A stretch of 17,633 nucleotides of DNA from DATHGT01 sp035317605 (GTDB lineage Bacteria; Methylomirabilota; Methylomirabilia; Rokubacteriales; CSP1-6): assembly GCA_035317605.1 (NCBI GenBank), contig DATHGT010000341.1, positions 1 through 17,633 of the forward strand, written 5' to 3'. Of this stretch, positions 5,741-14,708 are shown piece after piece; the stretch's first letter is position 1; each line of letters opens with the position of its first letter. Under the pieces are notes generated by a model, which was given only the letters and a program-made list of their open reading frames with translations, did no database searches and was not told where the DNA came from. Position numbers and translations under genes: made by a program.

Positions 5741-7114
5741 ATGATCTTCCAGCAGCTCGTCAACGAGGATGCCGGGTGTTTGTCGTACCTGATCGGGTGC
5801 AGCCAGGCGGGTGCCTCCATCGTGGTGGATCCGGCGCGCGACCGGATCGACGAATACCTCAGATTCGCGCGCAAGAAGGGCCTCAAGATCACCCACATCC
5901 TGGAGACCCACACCCACGCCGATCACATCTCGGGCGGGCGTGAGCTGGCCGCGCTCACCAAGGCGCCGATCCTGCTGCATCGCGAGTCGCGCGCGGTCTT
6001 CGAGCACGGCTCCGTGGCCGACGGCGACGAGATCCGGATCGGCAAGATCGCCCTCCAGGTCCGCCACACGCCCGGCCACACCCCGGACAGCATCTGCCTG
6101 CTCGTCACCGACCACGAGCGCGCCGACGAGCCCTGGTTCATCCTCACCGGCGACACGCTCTTCATCGGCGACGTGGGACGTCCCGATCTCGGCGGCGCCC
6201 AGGCCGCGGCCGGGCTCTACGACGCCCTGCAGCGCGTGATTCTGACCCTCGACGACAGCGTCGAGGTCTACCCCGCCCACGGCGGCGGCTCGCTGTGCGG
6301 CCGCGCGATGTCCTCGAAGCCGGGCTCCACCATCGGGTTCGAGCGGCGGTTCAATCCCTCGCTGCGCGCGCGCTCCCGCGACGAGTTCGTGGACATGCTG
6401 ATGGCGGGGCTCCCGCCCAAGCCGCCGTCGTTCGAGACCATCGTCGGCAAGAACCAGGGCCTGATCCCGCTCCAGCGCTCCAAGCCCCGCCCGCTCACCG
6501 CGCGCGAAGCGGCCGACGTGCTGGCCCGCGGCGACGCCTGCGTGCTCGACCTGCGCGACCCGGCGACCTACGGCGAGGCCCACGTGCCGGGCGCGCTCAA
6601 CGTGTGGATCGAGAGCCCGCAGTTCGCCGAGCGCGTGGCCTGGCTCGCCCCGGCCGACGCCCGGCTGCTGCTGATCGCTCCGGGGCCGACGGACCTCGAT
6701 CGCGCGGTCAAGGCGCTGACCCGCGTGGGCGTGGACGCGATCGAAGGTTTCCTCGAGCGCGGAATGGTCGAGTGGAAATCGGCCGCGCTCCCCGTCGAGT
6801 CGGTCCCCCAGATGACGCCGTACGAGCTGAGCGAGTGGCTCGACGAGGGACGCGACGTGGTGGTGGTCGACGTCCGCGAGCCCTCCGAATGGCGCGAGGG
6901 TCACGTCGAAGGCGCGATTCACCTGCCGATGCTGGAGGCGGCCAAGCGCCTGGCCGAGCTGCCGGCGGATCGTCCGAAGGCGGTGATGTGCGCGGGGGGC
7001 CTGCGTTCGAGCTCGGTCATCAGCGTTCTCGAGCGGCATGGCCTGAGGAATTGCTTGAACGTGACCGGCGGCATGACCGCCTGGGTGAAAGCGGGGCTTC
7101 CGACGACGACCTAG
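5741..7114 (+). CDS. MBL-fold persulfide dioxygenase-like protein with two rhodanese domains
   Basis: A 457-residue cytoplasmic protein: an ETHE1/glyoxalase-II-like metallo-beta-lactamase domain (residues 1 to about 240) followed by two rhodanese domains (about 260-350 and 365-455). Metal ligands are visible: H57-x-H59-x-D61-H62, H113 in HTPGHTPDS and D138 in LTGDTLFIGDVGRPDL. Proteins of this layout oxidise glutathione or low-molecular-weight persulfides to sulfite. The second rhodanese domain keeps an active cysteine (C417 in MCAGGLRSS); the first has IAPGPTD at that place and no cysteine, so it is probably structural, which is common in the family. GGGAGG stands 6 bases before the ATG. It converges on the kinase gene with only 2 bp between stops. 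Confidence 0.9.
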   Translation: MIFQQLVNEDAGCLSYLIGCSQAGASIVVDPARDRIDEYLRFARKKGLKITHILETHTHADHISGGRELAALTKAPILLHRESRAVFEHGSVADGDEIRIGKIALQVRHTPGHTPDSICLLVTDHERADEPWFILTGDTLFIGDVGRPDLGGAQAAAGLYDALQRVILTLDDSVEVYPAHGGGSLCGRAMSSKPGSTIGFERRFNPSLRARSRDEFVDMLMAGLPPKPPSFETIVGKNQGLIPLQRSKPRPLTAREAADVLARGDACVLDLRDPATYGEAHVPGALNVWIESPQFAERVAWLAPADARLLLIAPGPTDLDRAVKALTRVGVDAIEGFLERGMVEWKSAALPVESVPQMTPYELSEWLDEGRDVVVVDVREPSEWREGHVEGAIHLPMLEAAKRLAELPADRPKAVMCAGGLRSSSVISVLERHGLRNCLNVTGGMTAWVKAGLPTTT

Positions 7115-7116
7115 CG

Positions 7117-10100
7117 TCAGCGACGCGAGCGGGCCACGCGGGCGACCACGCGGGCCAGCTCGGCGGGGTCGATGGGCTTGGCCACGTGGAGATCGAAGCC
7201 CACCTCCAGCGCGTGGTGCATGTCCACCTCGCGGGCGAACGCGGTGAGCGCGATCGCCGGCACGCGACCACCGGCGTCCGGGGCCAGCATTCGTACCCGG
7301 CGCAGCAGCTCGTAGCCGTCTTCGCCAGGCATCCCGATGTCGCTGATCAGCACGTCCGGAATGGCCCGCTCGATCGCCGCAAGCGCGCCCGCCGAGGTCC
7401 CTGCGTGCGTGACGTTGGCGCCATGCTCACCGAGCACCTGGGCCAGCATGCGCCCGGTGTCGACGTCGTCCTCGACGACCAGCACGCGCAGACCGTCCAG
7501 CCGCACCTCGGTGGCCGCGTCTGCAACCTCGTTCTCCTCCGGCCTCGCCTGCACCGATGACTCCTGGGCGGTGAGATGCGGCAGATCGACGGTGAAGGTG
7601 CTACCGAGCCCCTCGCCCGCGCTGAAGGCCGCGGGTCGCCCGCCATGAAGCTCGACCAGGTGGCGGACGATCGCCAGCCCGAGGCCGAGTCCACCCTGGG
7701 TCCGCGTGCCGACGCTTTCGAACTGGCGGAAGCGGTCGAAGACCTGCGGCAGGAACTCGGGCGTCAGGCCTTTGCCAGTGTCGCTCACGGTGAGCCGGAC
7801 ACCGGACGAGAGCGTCTCGAGTTTCACGTCGATGCGGCCGTCCCGTGGCGTGAACTTCACCGCGTTGGACAGGAGGTTCATGACCACTTGCTGGAGCCGG
7901 CGGCGGTCGCCGCGCACCACCGGTCCGCGCTCCGGCACGTCCACGCGCAGCGTGACGGCCTTGGCCTCCGCGGATTCGCGCACGGTCTCGGCCGCCGCGC
8001 CCACCACCGGGCCGAGGTCGACCTGGGCCATCTCGATGGCGAGCTTGCCCGACGCGATCCGCGAGACGTCGAGGAGGTCGTCGATGAGCTGGGCGAGCAG
8101 GCGGGTGTTGCGCTCGATGGTCTCCAGGGCACTGGGGGTCCTGTCGGGAGCCAGCGCGCCGGTGCGCAGCACGCGCGCCCAGCCGAGCATCGCGGTCAGC
8201 GGCGTGCGTAGCTCGTGAGAGAGCACCGAGAGGAAGTCGTCCTTGGCGCGGTTGGCCGCCTCCGCCTCCGCGCGCGCGGTGCGCTCGCGCTGGAGCAGCT
8301 CGACCCGATCGGTGGTGTCGCGGGCGATGCACTGGAGCACGCGCTTGCCGGCGAGCCGGTAGACGTTGCAGGCCAGCTCGACGTGGCGCCGGGTGCCGTC
8401 CGGCCGCACCAGGACCAGATCCTCGTGGCGGACGAAGTCGCGGGCCTGCAGCTCGCGGAGGATCGACTGGATCGTCTCCACGTCCTCGAACACGCCGACC
8501 TCCGAGAGCCGCTGGCCGGCCATGTCGTCGGCGGTGCGGCCGGTCAGCGTGGTCCAGAAGGGGTTGACGGTCGTGATCTGTCCGGTGTCGGCGTCGATCA
8601 GCACGATGCCGTCCCTGGCCGTCTCGAAGAGCTGCCGGTGGCGGATCTCTTCCGACGCGCGCAGCTCGCGCTCGGCCTGCCGCCGCGCCGTGATGTCGTC
8701 GAGAGCGAGCAGGATCGTCCGGCCCGGCTCGCCTTCGTGGCGTATGAGGCGGGCGCTCAGCATCATGGTCCGCACGCCGATGCGCGGAAAATCGTGTTCG
8801 ACCTCGAAATCCTGGAAGGCCGTGCCGGTCTCGGCGACGTCGGCGATGATCCGCCGGAGCGCGGGAATGTCCCACTGCCCGTTGCCCACGTCGAAGAGGC
8901 GATGATTGACGGTCTCCTCCGGGCTGACCTGGAAGGCCTCGTAGAACGCGCGATTGGCCGAGCGGACGCGGGCATCGGCGTCGAGCATGACCAGGGGCGT
9001 GCGCACGGTGTCGACGATCGCCTCGGCGTAGTCGCGGGCCGCCTCGACCTGCCCGAGGCTCGCCTTGATCGCGCTCACGTCGATGAGCGTGATCACCACG
9101 CCGTTGATGGCGTTCTCGGACGCCCGGTAGGGCCGGACGCCGAGCGCGTGCCAGCTGCCCTCGCCACCCCTCGTCTCCAGCGACACCGGCGTCCTCGTGT
9201 CGCGCACGCGCATGCACAGCCCTTCGAGGTCCGGAACCTCCACGTTGCCGTGGATGGCCGAGACGCGCCGCCCGACATCGCCGGGCAGGAGGTTGAAGGC
9301 GTGCGCGGCCATCGGCGTGAACCGCCGGACCCTCAAGTCGTTGTCGAGGATGACGATCGGAATGTCGACGCTGGCGATCAGATTGTTCAGGTCGTTGTTG
9401 ACGTGCTCCAGCTCTTCGTTCCGGTGCTGGAGCTCCTCATTGACCGTGCTCAGCTCCTCGTTGACCGACTGGATCTCTTCCTTCGCCGTCTCCAGCTCTT
9501 CGTTGGTGCTCTGAAGCTCCTCGTTGGCGGACTGGAGCTCTTCGTTCGTCGAGCGCAGCTCCTCATTGGCGGCCTCGCGGTCCTCGATGATGGACTGAAG
9601 GAACTCCTTGGTCGCGGTCAGCTCGTGCCGTAACCGATCCTCTTCGCGCACGGCGGCGGGCTTCCCCGCGGCACGCCCGCGCGCCCCGGCGCGCCGGGAG
9701 GCCGGGGCAACTTCGAACAGGATGAGGTAATTGGTCTCTTCGCCCGGGCCCCGGATGGGGATGACCTCGAGGTCGACGGTCAGAACGCCCCGGTCCTGTC
9801 TCACCCGCAGCCCCTCGCGCCGTGCCGGCGTATGCCGGCGCTGCGCCGCCGCCATGGCCGCCCGCAGGTCTCGCAGGAGCCCCTCGCGCGCCATCTTCAT
9901 CACGTCGAGGCTGGCCAGCCCGGGAGCCATCTCGAGGTACGGGCTCGTGTGGCCCCGGAACTGGAGGACCTCGTGCGCCTCGTTGACGAGGACGCCGGCC
10001 GGCGCGTAGCGGCCGAGCAACACCCGCTCGACTTCCCGCTGCATCTCGATCGGCGACGGAGCGCCGACGGGGGTCGGCGGCGCCGCGCGCCGCTGAACCG

Positions 10101-11679
10101 CTTGCCTGCCGCCGGAGCGCTCGGGAGACTGGAGCACGGGCGCGGACCGTATTGACGTCGCCTTGGCGGCGTAGAGCTTGTGCGTGGTGTCCACGACCGT
10201 GAACAGCTCGGACAGCGGGCCCACCGTTTCTGAGGTGCCGAGCATCAGGAGGCCAGAGTTGCGGAGCGCGTAGTGGAAGGTGGCCATCACCCGTCGCTGG
10301 GCGGCGCCGTCGACGTAGATCAACACGTTGCGGCAGGAGATGACGTCGAGCGCGGAGAAGGGTGGGTCCTTGGCCAGGTTGTGGCGGGCGAACACGCACA
10401 GCTCGCGGAGCGATTTCTTGACCTGGTACTGGCCGTCGATCTTGGTGAAGAAGCGCCGCAGCCGCTCGGGCGAGACGTCGATCTCGATGTTCGGCGGATA
10501 GATCCCCGCGCGGGCGCGGGCGATCACGGCGTCGCTCACGTCGGAGCCGAAGAGCTGGAGCGACGCACCGGAGGTCGTCCGGTCGATCGCTTCGAGCACC
10601 GCGATGGCCACCGAATAGGCTTCCTCGCCGGTCGCGCATCCCGGCACCCACACGCGCAGCGGCTGTTCCGCACTCCTGAGACGTGTCAAGCGAGCCACCA
10701 CCGCGTCCTGGAGCGCCGCGAACGCCGCGGGGTCGCGGAAGAACCGGGTCACGTTGATCAGGATCTCGTTGAAGAGGACGGGCAACTCGTTCCGGTCCGC
10801 CTCGAGGTGCTGGCGGTACCGATCGAGGGTGTCGATCTTGTGCACGAGCATCCGTCGCGCGATGCGCCGCCTCACCGTGCTCTGGCGGTAGAACCGGAAG
10901 TCGACGCCGCTGTCCTGCTGGAGCATGCGGTAGATCTGCTCGATGGCGCGCTCGCCGCTGGGCCCGGCCTCCACGACCTGCGCGGCGGAATCGCGCAGAT
11001 AGGGATGGCCGCCGATCCGCGCCAGCTCCTGCGCGATGCCGCGCGGAGGCAAGACGAAGTCGACGGCGCCGGACGCGATCGCGCTCCGCGGCATCCCGTC
11101 CTGCCCGGCCGTGTCCGGATCCTGGGCGAACGTGACGCCGCCCTCCCCCTTGATGGCCTTGATCCCGAGCGCGCCGTCGGAGGCGCTGCCGGACAGGACC
11201 ACGCCGATGGCCCGCTCGCCGCGGGAGTCGGCCAGCGATCGCAGGAACGTATCGACCGGCATGTGCGGCGTGCTCCCGAGCTGCCGCGGGTTGAGCTGGA
11301 GGACGTCGCCGGCGATCGTCAGCGTGGTGTTCGGCGGAATCACGTAGACGTGCGCCGGCTCCACGCGCACGCCCTGGCGAGCCTCCACGACGGGCAGCGG
11401 CGTGGTCCGCGTCAGTAGCTCGGTCAGCAGACTCGAGCGCTTGGGGTCGAGGTGCTGCACGAGCACGATCGCCATCGGAACGTCGGAAGGGAGATTCGAG
11501 AGCAGCTCGGAAAAGGCTTCCAGCCCTCCGGCGGAGGCGCCGATGCCGACGACCGGGAACGCGCTCGACGGCTCGGTCGCTTCACTCGTCGAGGGGGCGG
11601 CGCGCGGCTGAGGGGCCGAGGCCTTGTCCGGCGGCCGTCGCCCGGGGCGCGCGGTTCGCCTGGGTCGCTTCATTGCCAC
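7117..11679 (-). CDS. CheB-CheR-PAS-histidine kinase-receiver hybrid
   Basis: A 1520-residue cytoplasmic signalling protein with no membrane segments. Order: CheB methylesterase domain (about 42-225, catalytic S49, H76, D168), CheR methyltransferase (about 244-505, SAM-binding VPGCATGEEAYS at 345-356), a PAS domain (about 551-660), a coiled coil of NEEL-type heptads (705-760), three further PAS domains (about 765-875, 885-1000, 1010-1130), a histidine kinase (H1155 in LSHELRTP, ATPase motifs NLLSNAVKF, DTGKG and GLGLGLAIV), and a C-terminal receiver (phospho-acceptor D1447, lysine in HVAKP). All catalytic residues are present. AGGAGG overlaps the tag stop and precedes the GTG at 11679 by 5 bases; the ATG at 11673 is an alternative. 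Standalone chemotaxis genes are absent here, so the methylation target is unknown. Confidence 0.95.
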   Translation of the reverse strand: MAMKRPRRTARPGRRPPDKASAPQPRAAPSTSEATEPSSAFPVVGIGASAGGLEAFSELLSNLPSDVPMAIVLVQHLDPKRSSLLTELLTRTTPLPVVEARQGVRVEPAHVYVIPPNTTLTIAGDVLQLNPRQLGSTPHMPVDTFLRSLADSRGERAIGVVLSGSASDGALGIKAIKGEGGVTFAQDPDTAGQDGMPRSAIASGAVDFVLPPRGIAQELARIGGHPYLRDSAAQVVEAGPSGERAIEQIYRMLQQDSGVDFRFYRQSTVRRRIARRMLVHKIDTLDRYRQHLEADRNELPVLFNEILINVTRFFRDPAAFAALQDAVVARLTRLRSAEQPLRVWVPGCATGEEAYSVAIAVLEAIDRTTSGASLQLFGSDVSDAVIARARAGIYPPNIEIDVSPERLRRFFTKIDGQYQVKKSLRELCVFARHNLAKDPPFSALDVISCRNVLIYVDGAAQRRVMATFHYALRNSGLLMLGTSETVGPLSELFTVVDTTHKLYAAKATSIRSAPVLQSPERSGGRQAVQRRAAPPTPVGAPSPIEMQREVERVLLGRYAPAGVLVNEAHEVLQFRGHTSPYLEMAPGLASLDVMKMAREGLLRDLRAAMAAAQRRHTPARREGLRVRQDRGVLTVDLEVIPIRGPGEETNYLILFEVAPASRRAGARGRAAGKPAAVREEDRLRHELTATKEFLQSIIEDREAANEELRSTNEELQSANEELQSTNEELETAKEEIQSVNEELSTVNEELQHRNEELEHVNNDLNNLIASVDIPIVILDNDLRVRRFTPMAAHAFNLLPGDVGRRVSAIHGNVEVPDLEGLCMRVRDTRTPVSLETRGGEGSWHALGVRPYRASENAINGVVITLIDVSAIKASLGQVEAARDYAEAIVDTVRTPLVMLDADARVRSANRAFYEAFQVSPEETVNHRLFDVGNGQWDIPALRRIIADVAETGTAFQDFEVEHDFPRIGVRTMMLSARLIRHEGEPGRTILLALDDITARRQAERELRASEEIRHRQLFETARDGIVLIDADTGQITTVNPFWTTLTGRTADDMAGQRLSEVGVFEDVETIQSILRELQARDFVRHEDLVLVRPDGTRRHVELACNVYRLAGKRVLQCIARDTTDRVELLQRERTARAEAEAANRAKDDFLSVLSHELRTPLTAMLGWARVLRTGALAPDRTPSALETIERNTRLLAQLIDDLLDVSRIASGKLAIEMAQVDLGPVVGAAAETVRESAEAKAVTLRVDVPERGPVVRGDRRRLQQVVMNLLSNAVKFTPRDGRIDVKLETLSSGVRLTVSDTGKGLTPEFLPQVFDRFRQFESVGTRTQGGLGLGLAIVRHLVELHGGRPAAFSAGEGLGSTFTVDLPHLTAQESSVQARPEENEVADAATEVRLDGLRVLVVEDDVDTGRMLAQVLGEHGANVTHAGTSAGALAAIERAIPDVLISDIGMPGEDGYELLRRVRMLAPDAGGRVPAIALTAFAREVDMHHALEVGFDLHVAKPIDPAELARVVARVARSRR
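9400..9567 (-). repeat. Eight 21-bp heptad repeats encoding a NEELQST-type coiled coil
   Basis: Residues 705-760 of the kinase are eight exact seven-residue units built on NEEL (one unit starts KEEI). The period at DNA level is 21 bp, with codon-level variation. Such a linker is usual between the CheB/CheR half and the PAS/kinase half of this protein family and probably works as a rigid signalling helix. Confidence 0.9.
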
Positions 11680-11688
11680 TCGGGCCTC

Positions 11689-12297
11689 CTACGGTCTGCT
11701 CATTGTAGTCCCCTTCGAGGGACGCGGACTGAGGGCGGCGTGGCGGAAGCACTCGCGCGCGTGGTCGTTCACGAGCCCCGCCGCCTGCATGAACGCGTAG
11801 CAGATCGTCGGACCGACGAAGGCGAAGCCGCGGCGCTTGAGGTCGCGGCTGAGCGCGCGCGAGGTCTCGGTCTGCGCGGGCGGCGGCCGGCGCGCGCTGA
11901 CGCCGCCCTGCACCGGGGTGTCGTTCACGAAGCCCCAGAGATACGCCGCGAAGCTGCCGTGCTCGCGCTGGACCTCGAGGAACGCGCGGGCGTTGGCGAC
12001 GGCGGCGTCGATCTTGCCCTGGTGGCGGATGATCCTGGCGTCGCCGAGCAGCCTTCGCCGTCGCGCGGCGTCGTAGCGGGCCACGACAGCGGGATCGAAC
12101 CCGTCGAACGCCGCGCGATAGCCGTCGCGCCGCGCCAGCACCGTCGACCAGGAGAGTCCGGCCTGGGCGCCCTCGAGGATCAGCAGCTCGAAGAGCAGGC
12201 GATCGTTGTGGACCGGCACGCCCCACTCCTCGTCGTGGTAGCGGACGTCGAGATCACCCTTGGCCCACCGGCACCGGCGCGGCGCGCGCTCAGTCAC
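11689..12297 (-). CDS. tag: DNA-3-methyladenine glycosylase I
   Basis: A 202-residue base-excision repair enzyme that removes 3-methyladenine from DNA. Tag hallmarks are present: RCRWAKGD at the N-terminus, YHDEEWGVP, LILEGAQAGLSW and GFAFVGPTICYAFMQA. The zinc site is complete (C9, H21, H179, C183, equivalent to C4, H17, H175, C179 of E. coli Tag), as are the catalytic-pocket residues E42 and W50 (E38 and W46). The GTG start at 12297 lies inside the end of the DUF3501 gene, overlapping by 8 bp, which suggests coupled translation. The stop at 11689 falls within the ribosome binding site of the kinase gene. A repair enzyme inside a redox operon is notable. Confidence 0.95.
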   Translation of the reverse strand: MTERAPRRCRWAKGDLDVRYHDEEWGVPVHNDRLLFELLILEGAQAGLSWSTVLARRDGYRAAFDGFDPAVVARYDAARRRRLLGDARIIRHQGKIDAAVANARAFLEVQREHGSFAAYLWGFVNDTPVQGGVSARRPPPAQTETSRALSRDLKRRGFAFVGPTICYAFMQAAGLVNDHARECFRHAALSPRPSKGTTMSRP

Positions 12298-12850
12298 TCG
12301 CGAGATCGTCGGCGAGCGCCGCGCGCTGCTCGGCGGTGAGCGCGGCTTCGACCTCGAGGCCGGAGAGGTCGGCGCCGACGGCGACCGGGACCCGCCCCTG
12401 TACGGGGAATTTCAGGTACTGGACGGAGGACAGCCGGTTGTCGCCACGCTGCGCCTCGTCGAAGGTCGGGCGGACCTTGGCACCGTCCTCGAGCCGCGCG
12501 TAGACGTGGAAGGGCAGCTCGAACCATTCCTGGAGCTTCGCGGTGCGCTCGGCGGGATCGTCGATCTCGATCAGCAGCGTGCAGCCCAGCTCGCCGCGTC
12601 CGCCGAGCACGGCGTTGTAGGTCTCCAGCTCGTGCCGGATGTCGCGCTCCCGCACGATGCGCTCGGTGCGCATCATCTCCTGGATCTGATACCGGATGGT
12701 CAGGGTGTTCTCGAACAGGAAGGTCAGGTACGGGCCCACGTGCACCCGTCGCGCGTCCTTCGCCGCCATTGCCCGCCGGCGGAAGTCGTCTCGGCCATCC
12801 TCGTACGTCTGGTAATCGACGAGGTCGGCGCGCGAGACCGGCTTGGTCAC
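12290..12850 (-). CDS. DUF3501 family protein
   Basis: A 186-residue soluble protein of the DUF3501 family, whose biochemical role is not established. Family-like segments are YLTFLFENTLTIRYQIQEMM (about 45-64), ELGCTLLIEIDDPAER (about 89-104) and VQYLKFPVQ near residue 142. There is no cofactor motif and only one cysteine. It starts at a GTG that overlaps the stop of the Fe-S protein gene by 4 bp (GTGA), and its own end overlaps tag. In many bacteria DUF3501 genes travel with a rubrerythrin and a CCG-domain Fe-S protein, exactly as here, so the three probably work together, likely in peroxide or oxygen defence. Confidence 0.88.
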   Translation of the reverse strand: MTKPVSRADLVDYQTYEDGRDDFRRRAMAAKDARRVHVGPYLTFLFENTLTIRYQIQEMMRTERIVRERDIRHELETYNAVLGGRGELGCTLLIEIDDPAERTAKLQEWFELPFHVYARLEDGAKVRPTFDEAQRGDNRLSSVQYLKFPVQGRVPVAVGADLSGLEVEAALTAEQRAALADDLASD

Positions 12851-14184
12851 TCGATCTCCAGCTTGCGCGGGAACCCGTCGTCGCGATAGGCGCGGGCCAG
12901 CAGCGTCATCGGATGCAACGGCTCCACGCCCGCGTGCTGGGCGAACTGGAGCGCGGCGAGCGGACAGTCGGTGACCCACACCGACGCGCCGGCCGACCGC
13001 ATGCCCTCGAACGCCTTGCCGCCGATCCGCCGCGAGGGCTCGAACCCTTCCTTGGTCATGGCGAAAGTGCCGTCGTGCCCCGAGCATTCCGTCACCAGGA
13101 CCGGCGTCACGCCGGGGATCCGGCGCAGCAGATCGCGGGCGCGATAGCCGACGGCCTGCGCGCGGAGATGGCAGGGCGCGTGGTAGGCGACGGGCCCGTC
13201 CGGCGCGCTGCGGAAGGCCGTGTTGAAGCGCGGCTCCTCGCGGATCGACCAGAGGTATTCGCTCGGATCCATGGTGGCGGCGGCCACCCGCGCCGCGGCG
13301 GGCCGATCGGCTTGGGCGACCAGCGTCGGGTACTCGCGGCGCAGCATCATCGAGCACGTGGGATTGATGGCCACCACCTTGGCCCCGGCGGCGGCGAATG
13401 GCTCGAGGATTTTTAGGTTTTTGGCGGCGGCGGCCTGGACGGCGGCGAGATCGCCCTTCTCCCACGCCGGCATCCCGCAACAGGACAGCCCGGCCGCGCA
13501 GCGCGCGTCGACGCGGTTGGCGTCGAGCACGGCCAGGGTGTCGCGGCCGATCTCGGGCGCGTTGTTCTGGACGTAGCAGGTCTGGAAGAGGACGACGTCC
13601 CCGCCCGCGCTCTTGGCCATGCGCCCGGCGCGCCGGGCCCACGCTTCGAACGTCGTGGCGGCGAAGCGCGGCAGCCGCTTGTCCCGATGGATGCCCAGCA
13701 GCTTCTCGAGGAGCCAGCGGTGCGGGCGCAGCCGGTTCATCACGTTGGCCAGACCGAAGCTCGCCCGCGCGAAGCGCGCGGTGAGGTCCGGACTGCCGAG
13801 GATGCGATCGCGCAGCGAGGGACGCCGGGCCCGCGCACGCACCGCGCGCTGGCGGTGGACGAGCTTGGGAAAGTCCATCTGGTAGGGGTGATGATCGCGC
13901 ACGGTGTATGGGCAGTTGAGGTCGCAGAGCTTGCACTGAAAGCACGTGTCGAGCACGCGCTCGGCATCCGGGCTCGTCACCGCGCGCACGTCGCCCTCGC
14001 GGGCGTCGATCAGCGCGAAGAGGCTGGGGAACGTGTCGCAGAACTTGAAGCAGAGGCGACAGCCGTGGCAGATCTCGAAGGTGCGCCGCAGCTCCTGCTC
14101 GAGGGCGTCCGGCGCCCAGTACACCGGCTCGGCGGGGTCGTAGGAGACCGCGGCGGTCGCACGATAGGGAATCGGCTCGGTCAT
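12847..14184 (-). CDS. Fe-S / CCG-domain oxidoreductase (GlpC/GlcF/HdrD-like)
   Basis: A 445-residue iron-sulfur protein related to GlpC, GlcF and HdrD subunits. Two [4Fe-4S] ferredoxin motifs lie at the N-terminus: C39, C42, C45, C49 and C81, C84, C87, C91. The C-terminal half carries two cysteine-rich CCG-type domains, one with LSCCGMPAWEKGD and upstream TCYVQ, the other with the variant ECSGHDG and CHLRAQ. Such subunits pass electrons between quinones, flavins or heterodisulfides; no flavin partner subunit is visible here. No membrane segments are present. It lies between rubrerythrin (61 bp upstream) and DUF3501 (4 bp overlap), suggesting it supplies electrons to rubrerythrin in place of rubredoxin, which is an inference. 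The exact substrate is unknown. Confidence 0.9.
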   Translation of the reverse strand: MTEPIPYRATAAVSYDPAEPVYWAPDALEQELRRTFEICHGCRLCFKFCDTFPSLFALIDAREGDVRAVTSPDAERVLDTCFQCKLCDLNCPYTVRDHHPYQMDFPKLVHRQRAVRARARRPSLRDRILGSPDLTARFARASFGLANVMNRLRPHRWLLEKLLGIHRDKRLPRFAATTFEAWARRAGRMAKSAGGDVVLFQTCYVQNNAPEIGRDTLAVLDANRVDARCAAGLSCCGMPAWEKGDLAAVQAAAAKNLKILEPFAAAGAKVVAINPTCSMMLRREYPTLVAQADRPAAARVAAATMDPSEYLWSIREEPRFNTAFRSAPDGPVAYHAPCHLRAQAVGYRARDLLRRIPGVTPVLVTECSGHDGTFAMTKEGFEPSRRIGGKAFEGMRSAGASVWVTDCPLAALQFAQHAGVEPLHPMTLLARAYRDDGFPRKLEIE

Positions 14185-14206
14185 GGCGTGGGGGCGAGAG
14201 CCGCGG

Positions 14207-14234
14207 GCGCGCGCCGGGGCCTTCCGGCGCGCGC
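14207..14234 (-). other. GC-only hairpin between rubrerythrin and Fe-S genes
   Basis: An 11-bp perfect stem (GCGCGCGCCGG and its reverse complement) with a 6-base loop, in the 61-bp gap inside the operon. There is no T-run. It could be an RNA-stability or partial-attenuation element that raises rubrerythrin expression relative to the downstream genes. Confidence 0.5.
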
Positions 14235-14245
14235 GCCGGCTCGAT

Positions 14246-14665
14246 CTAGCTGATCGACTTCAGCATCTGCGAGAAGCGGCCGGCGTGGGACTTCTCCGCC
14301 TTGGCCAGCGTCTCGAACCAGTCGGCGATCTCCGCGAATCCTTCCTCGCGGGCGGTCTTGGCCATGCCCGGGTACATGTCGGTGTACTCGTGGGTCTCGC
14401 CGGCCACGGCCGACTTCAGATTCGCGTCGGTGGCGCCGATCGGCAGATCGGTCGCGGGGTCGCCCACGCGCTTGAGATAGTCGAGGTGGCCGTGGGCGTG
14501 ACCGGTCTCGCCCTCGGCGGTCTCGCGGAAGTTGCCGGCGACTTCGGGATAGCCCTCGACGTCGGCGACCTTGGCGAAGTAGAGATAGCGTCGGTTGGCC
14601 TGCGACTCGCCCGCGAAGGCGGCTTTGAGGTTGGCGTGCGTCTTCGATCCCTTCAGGTCTGCCAT
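14246..14665 (-). CDS. Rubrerythrin without rubredoxin domain
   Basis: A 139-residue four-helix diiron protein that reduces hydrogen peroxide. Diiron ligands are in place: E20 in GESQANRRY, E53 and H56 in EGETGH, E90 and E93 in GETHEY, and E124 and H127 in EKSH. The C-terminal rubredoxin domain of classical rubrerythrins is missing; the protein ends at the fourth helix, as in sulerythrin-type members, so electrons must come from another carrier. GGGGAGG stands before the ATG. The gene is preceded by a perfect palindrome that abuts the end of the PerR-like gene, and it is followed by the Fe-S protein gene. It is probably a cytoplasmic peroxide scavenger under peroxide control. Confidence 0.95.
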   Translation of the reverse strand: MADLKGSKTHANLKAAFAGESQANRRYLYFAKVADVEGYPEVAGNFRETAEGETGHAHGHLDYLKRVGDPATDLPIGATDANLKSAVAGETHEYTDMYPGMAKTAREEGFAEIADWFETLAKAEKSHAGRFSQMLKSIS

Positions 14666-14708
14666 GCGTTGTCCTCCCCGTGTGGCGTTAGCTTCCCAAG
14701 AATCGAAC

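Noticed and set aside
5666..7039. A 457-codon open frame antisense to the MBL/rhodanese gene
   Set aside because: The sense strand has full metal-ligand and rhodanese motifs; the antisense product is His/Arg/Gly-rich noise.
9400..9567. A minisatellite inside the kinase gene
   Set aside because: The 21-bp period is the coding of coiled-coil heptads with variable codons and is usual for this protein family.
8215..11418. Long plus-strand open frames (8215-9633 and 10273-11418) opposite the kinase gene
   Set aside because: They are shadows of the kinase reading frame; no motif or start signal supports them.
14207..14234. A rho-independent terminator inside the redox operon
   Set aside because: The stem is strong but lacks a T-run and the next gene follows at once, so an RNA-stability or partial-attenuation role is more likely than full termination.
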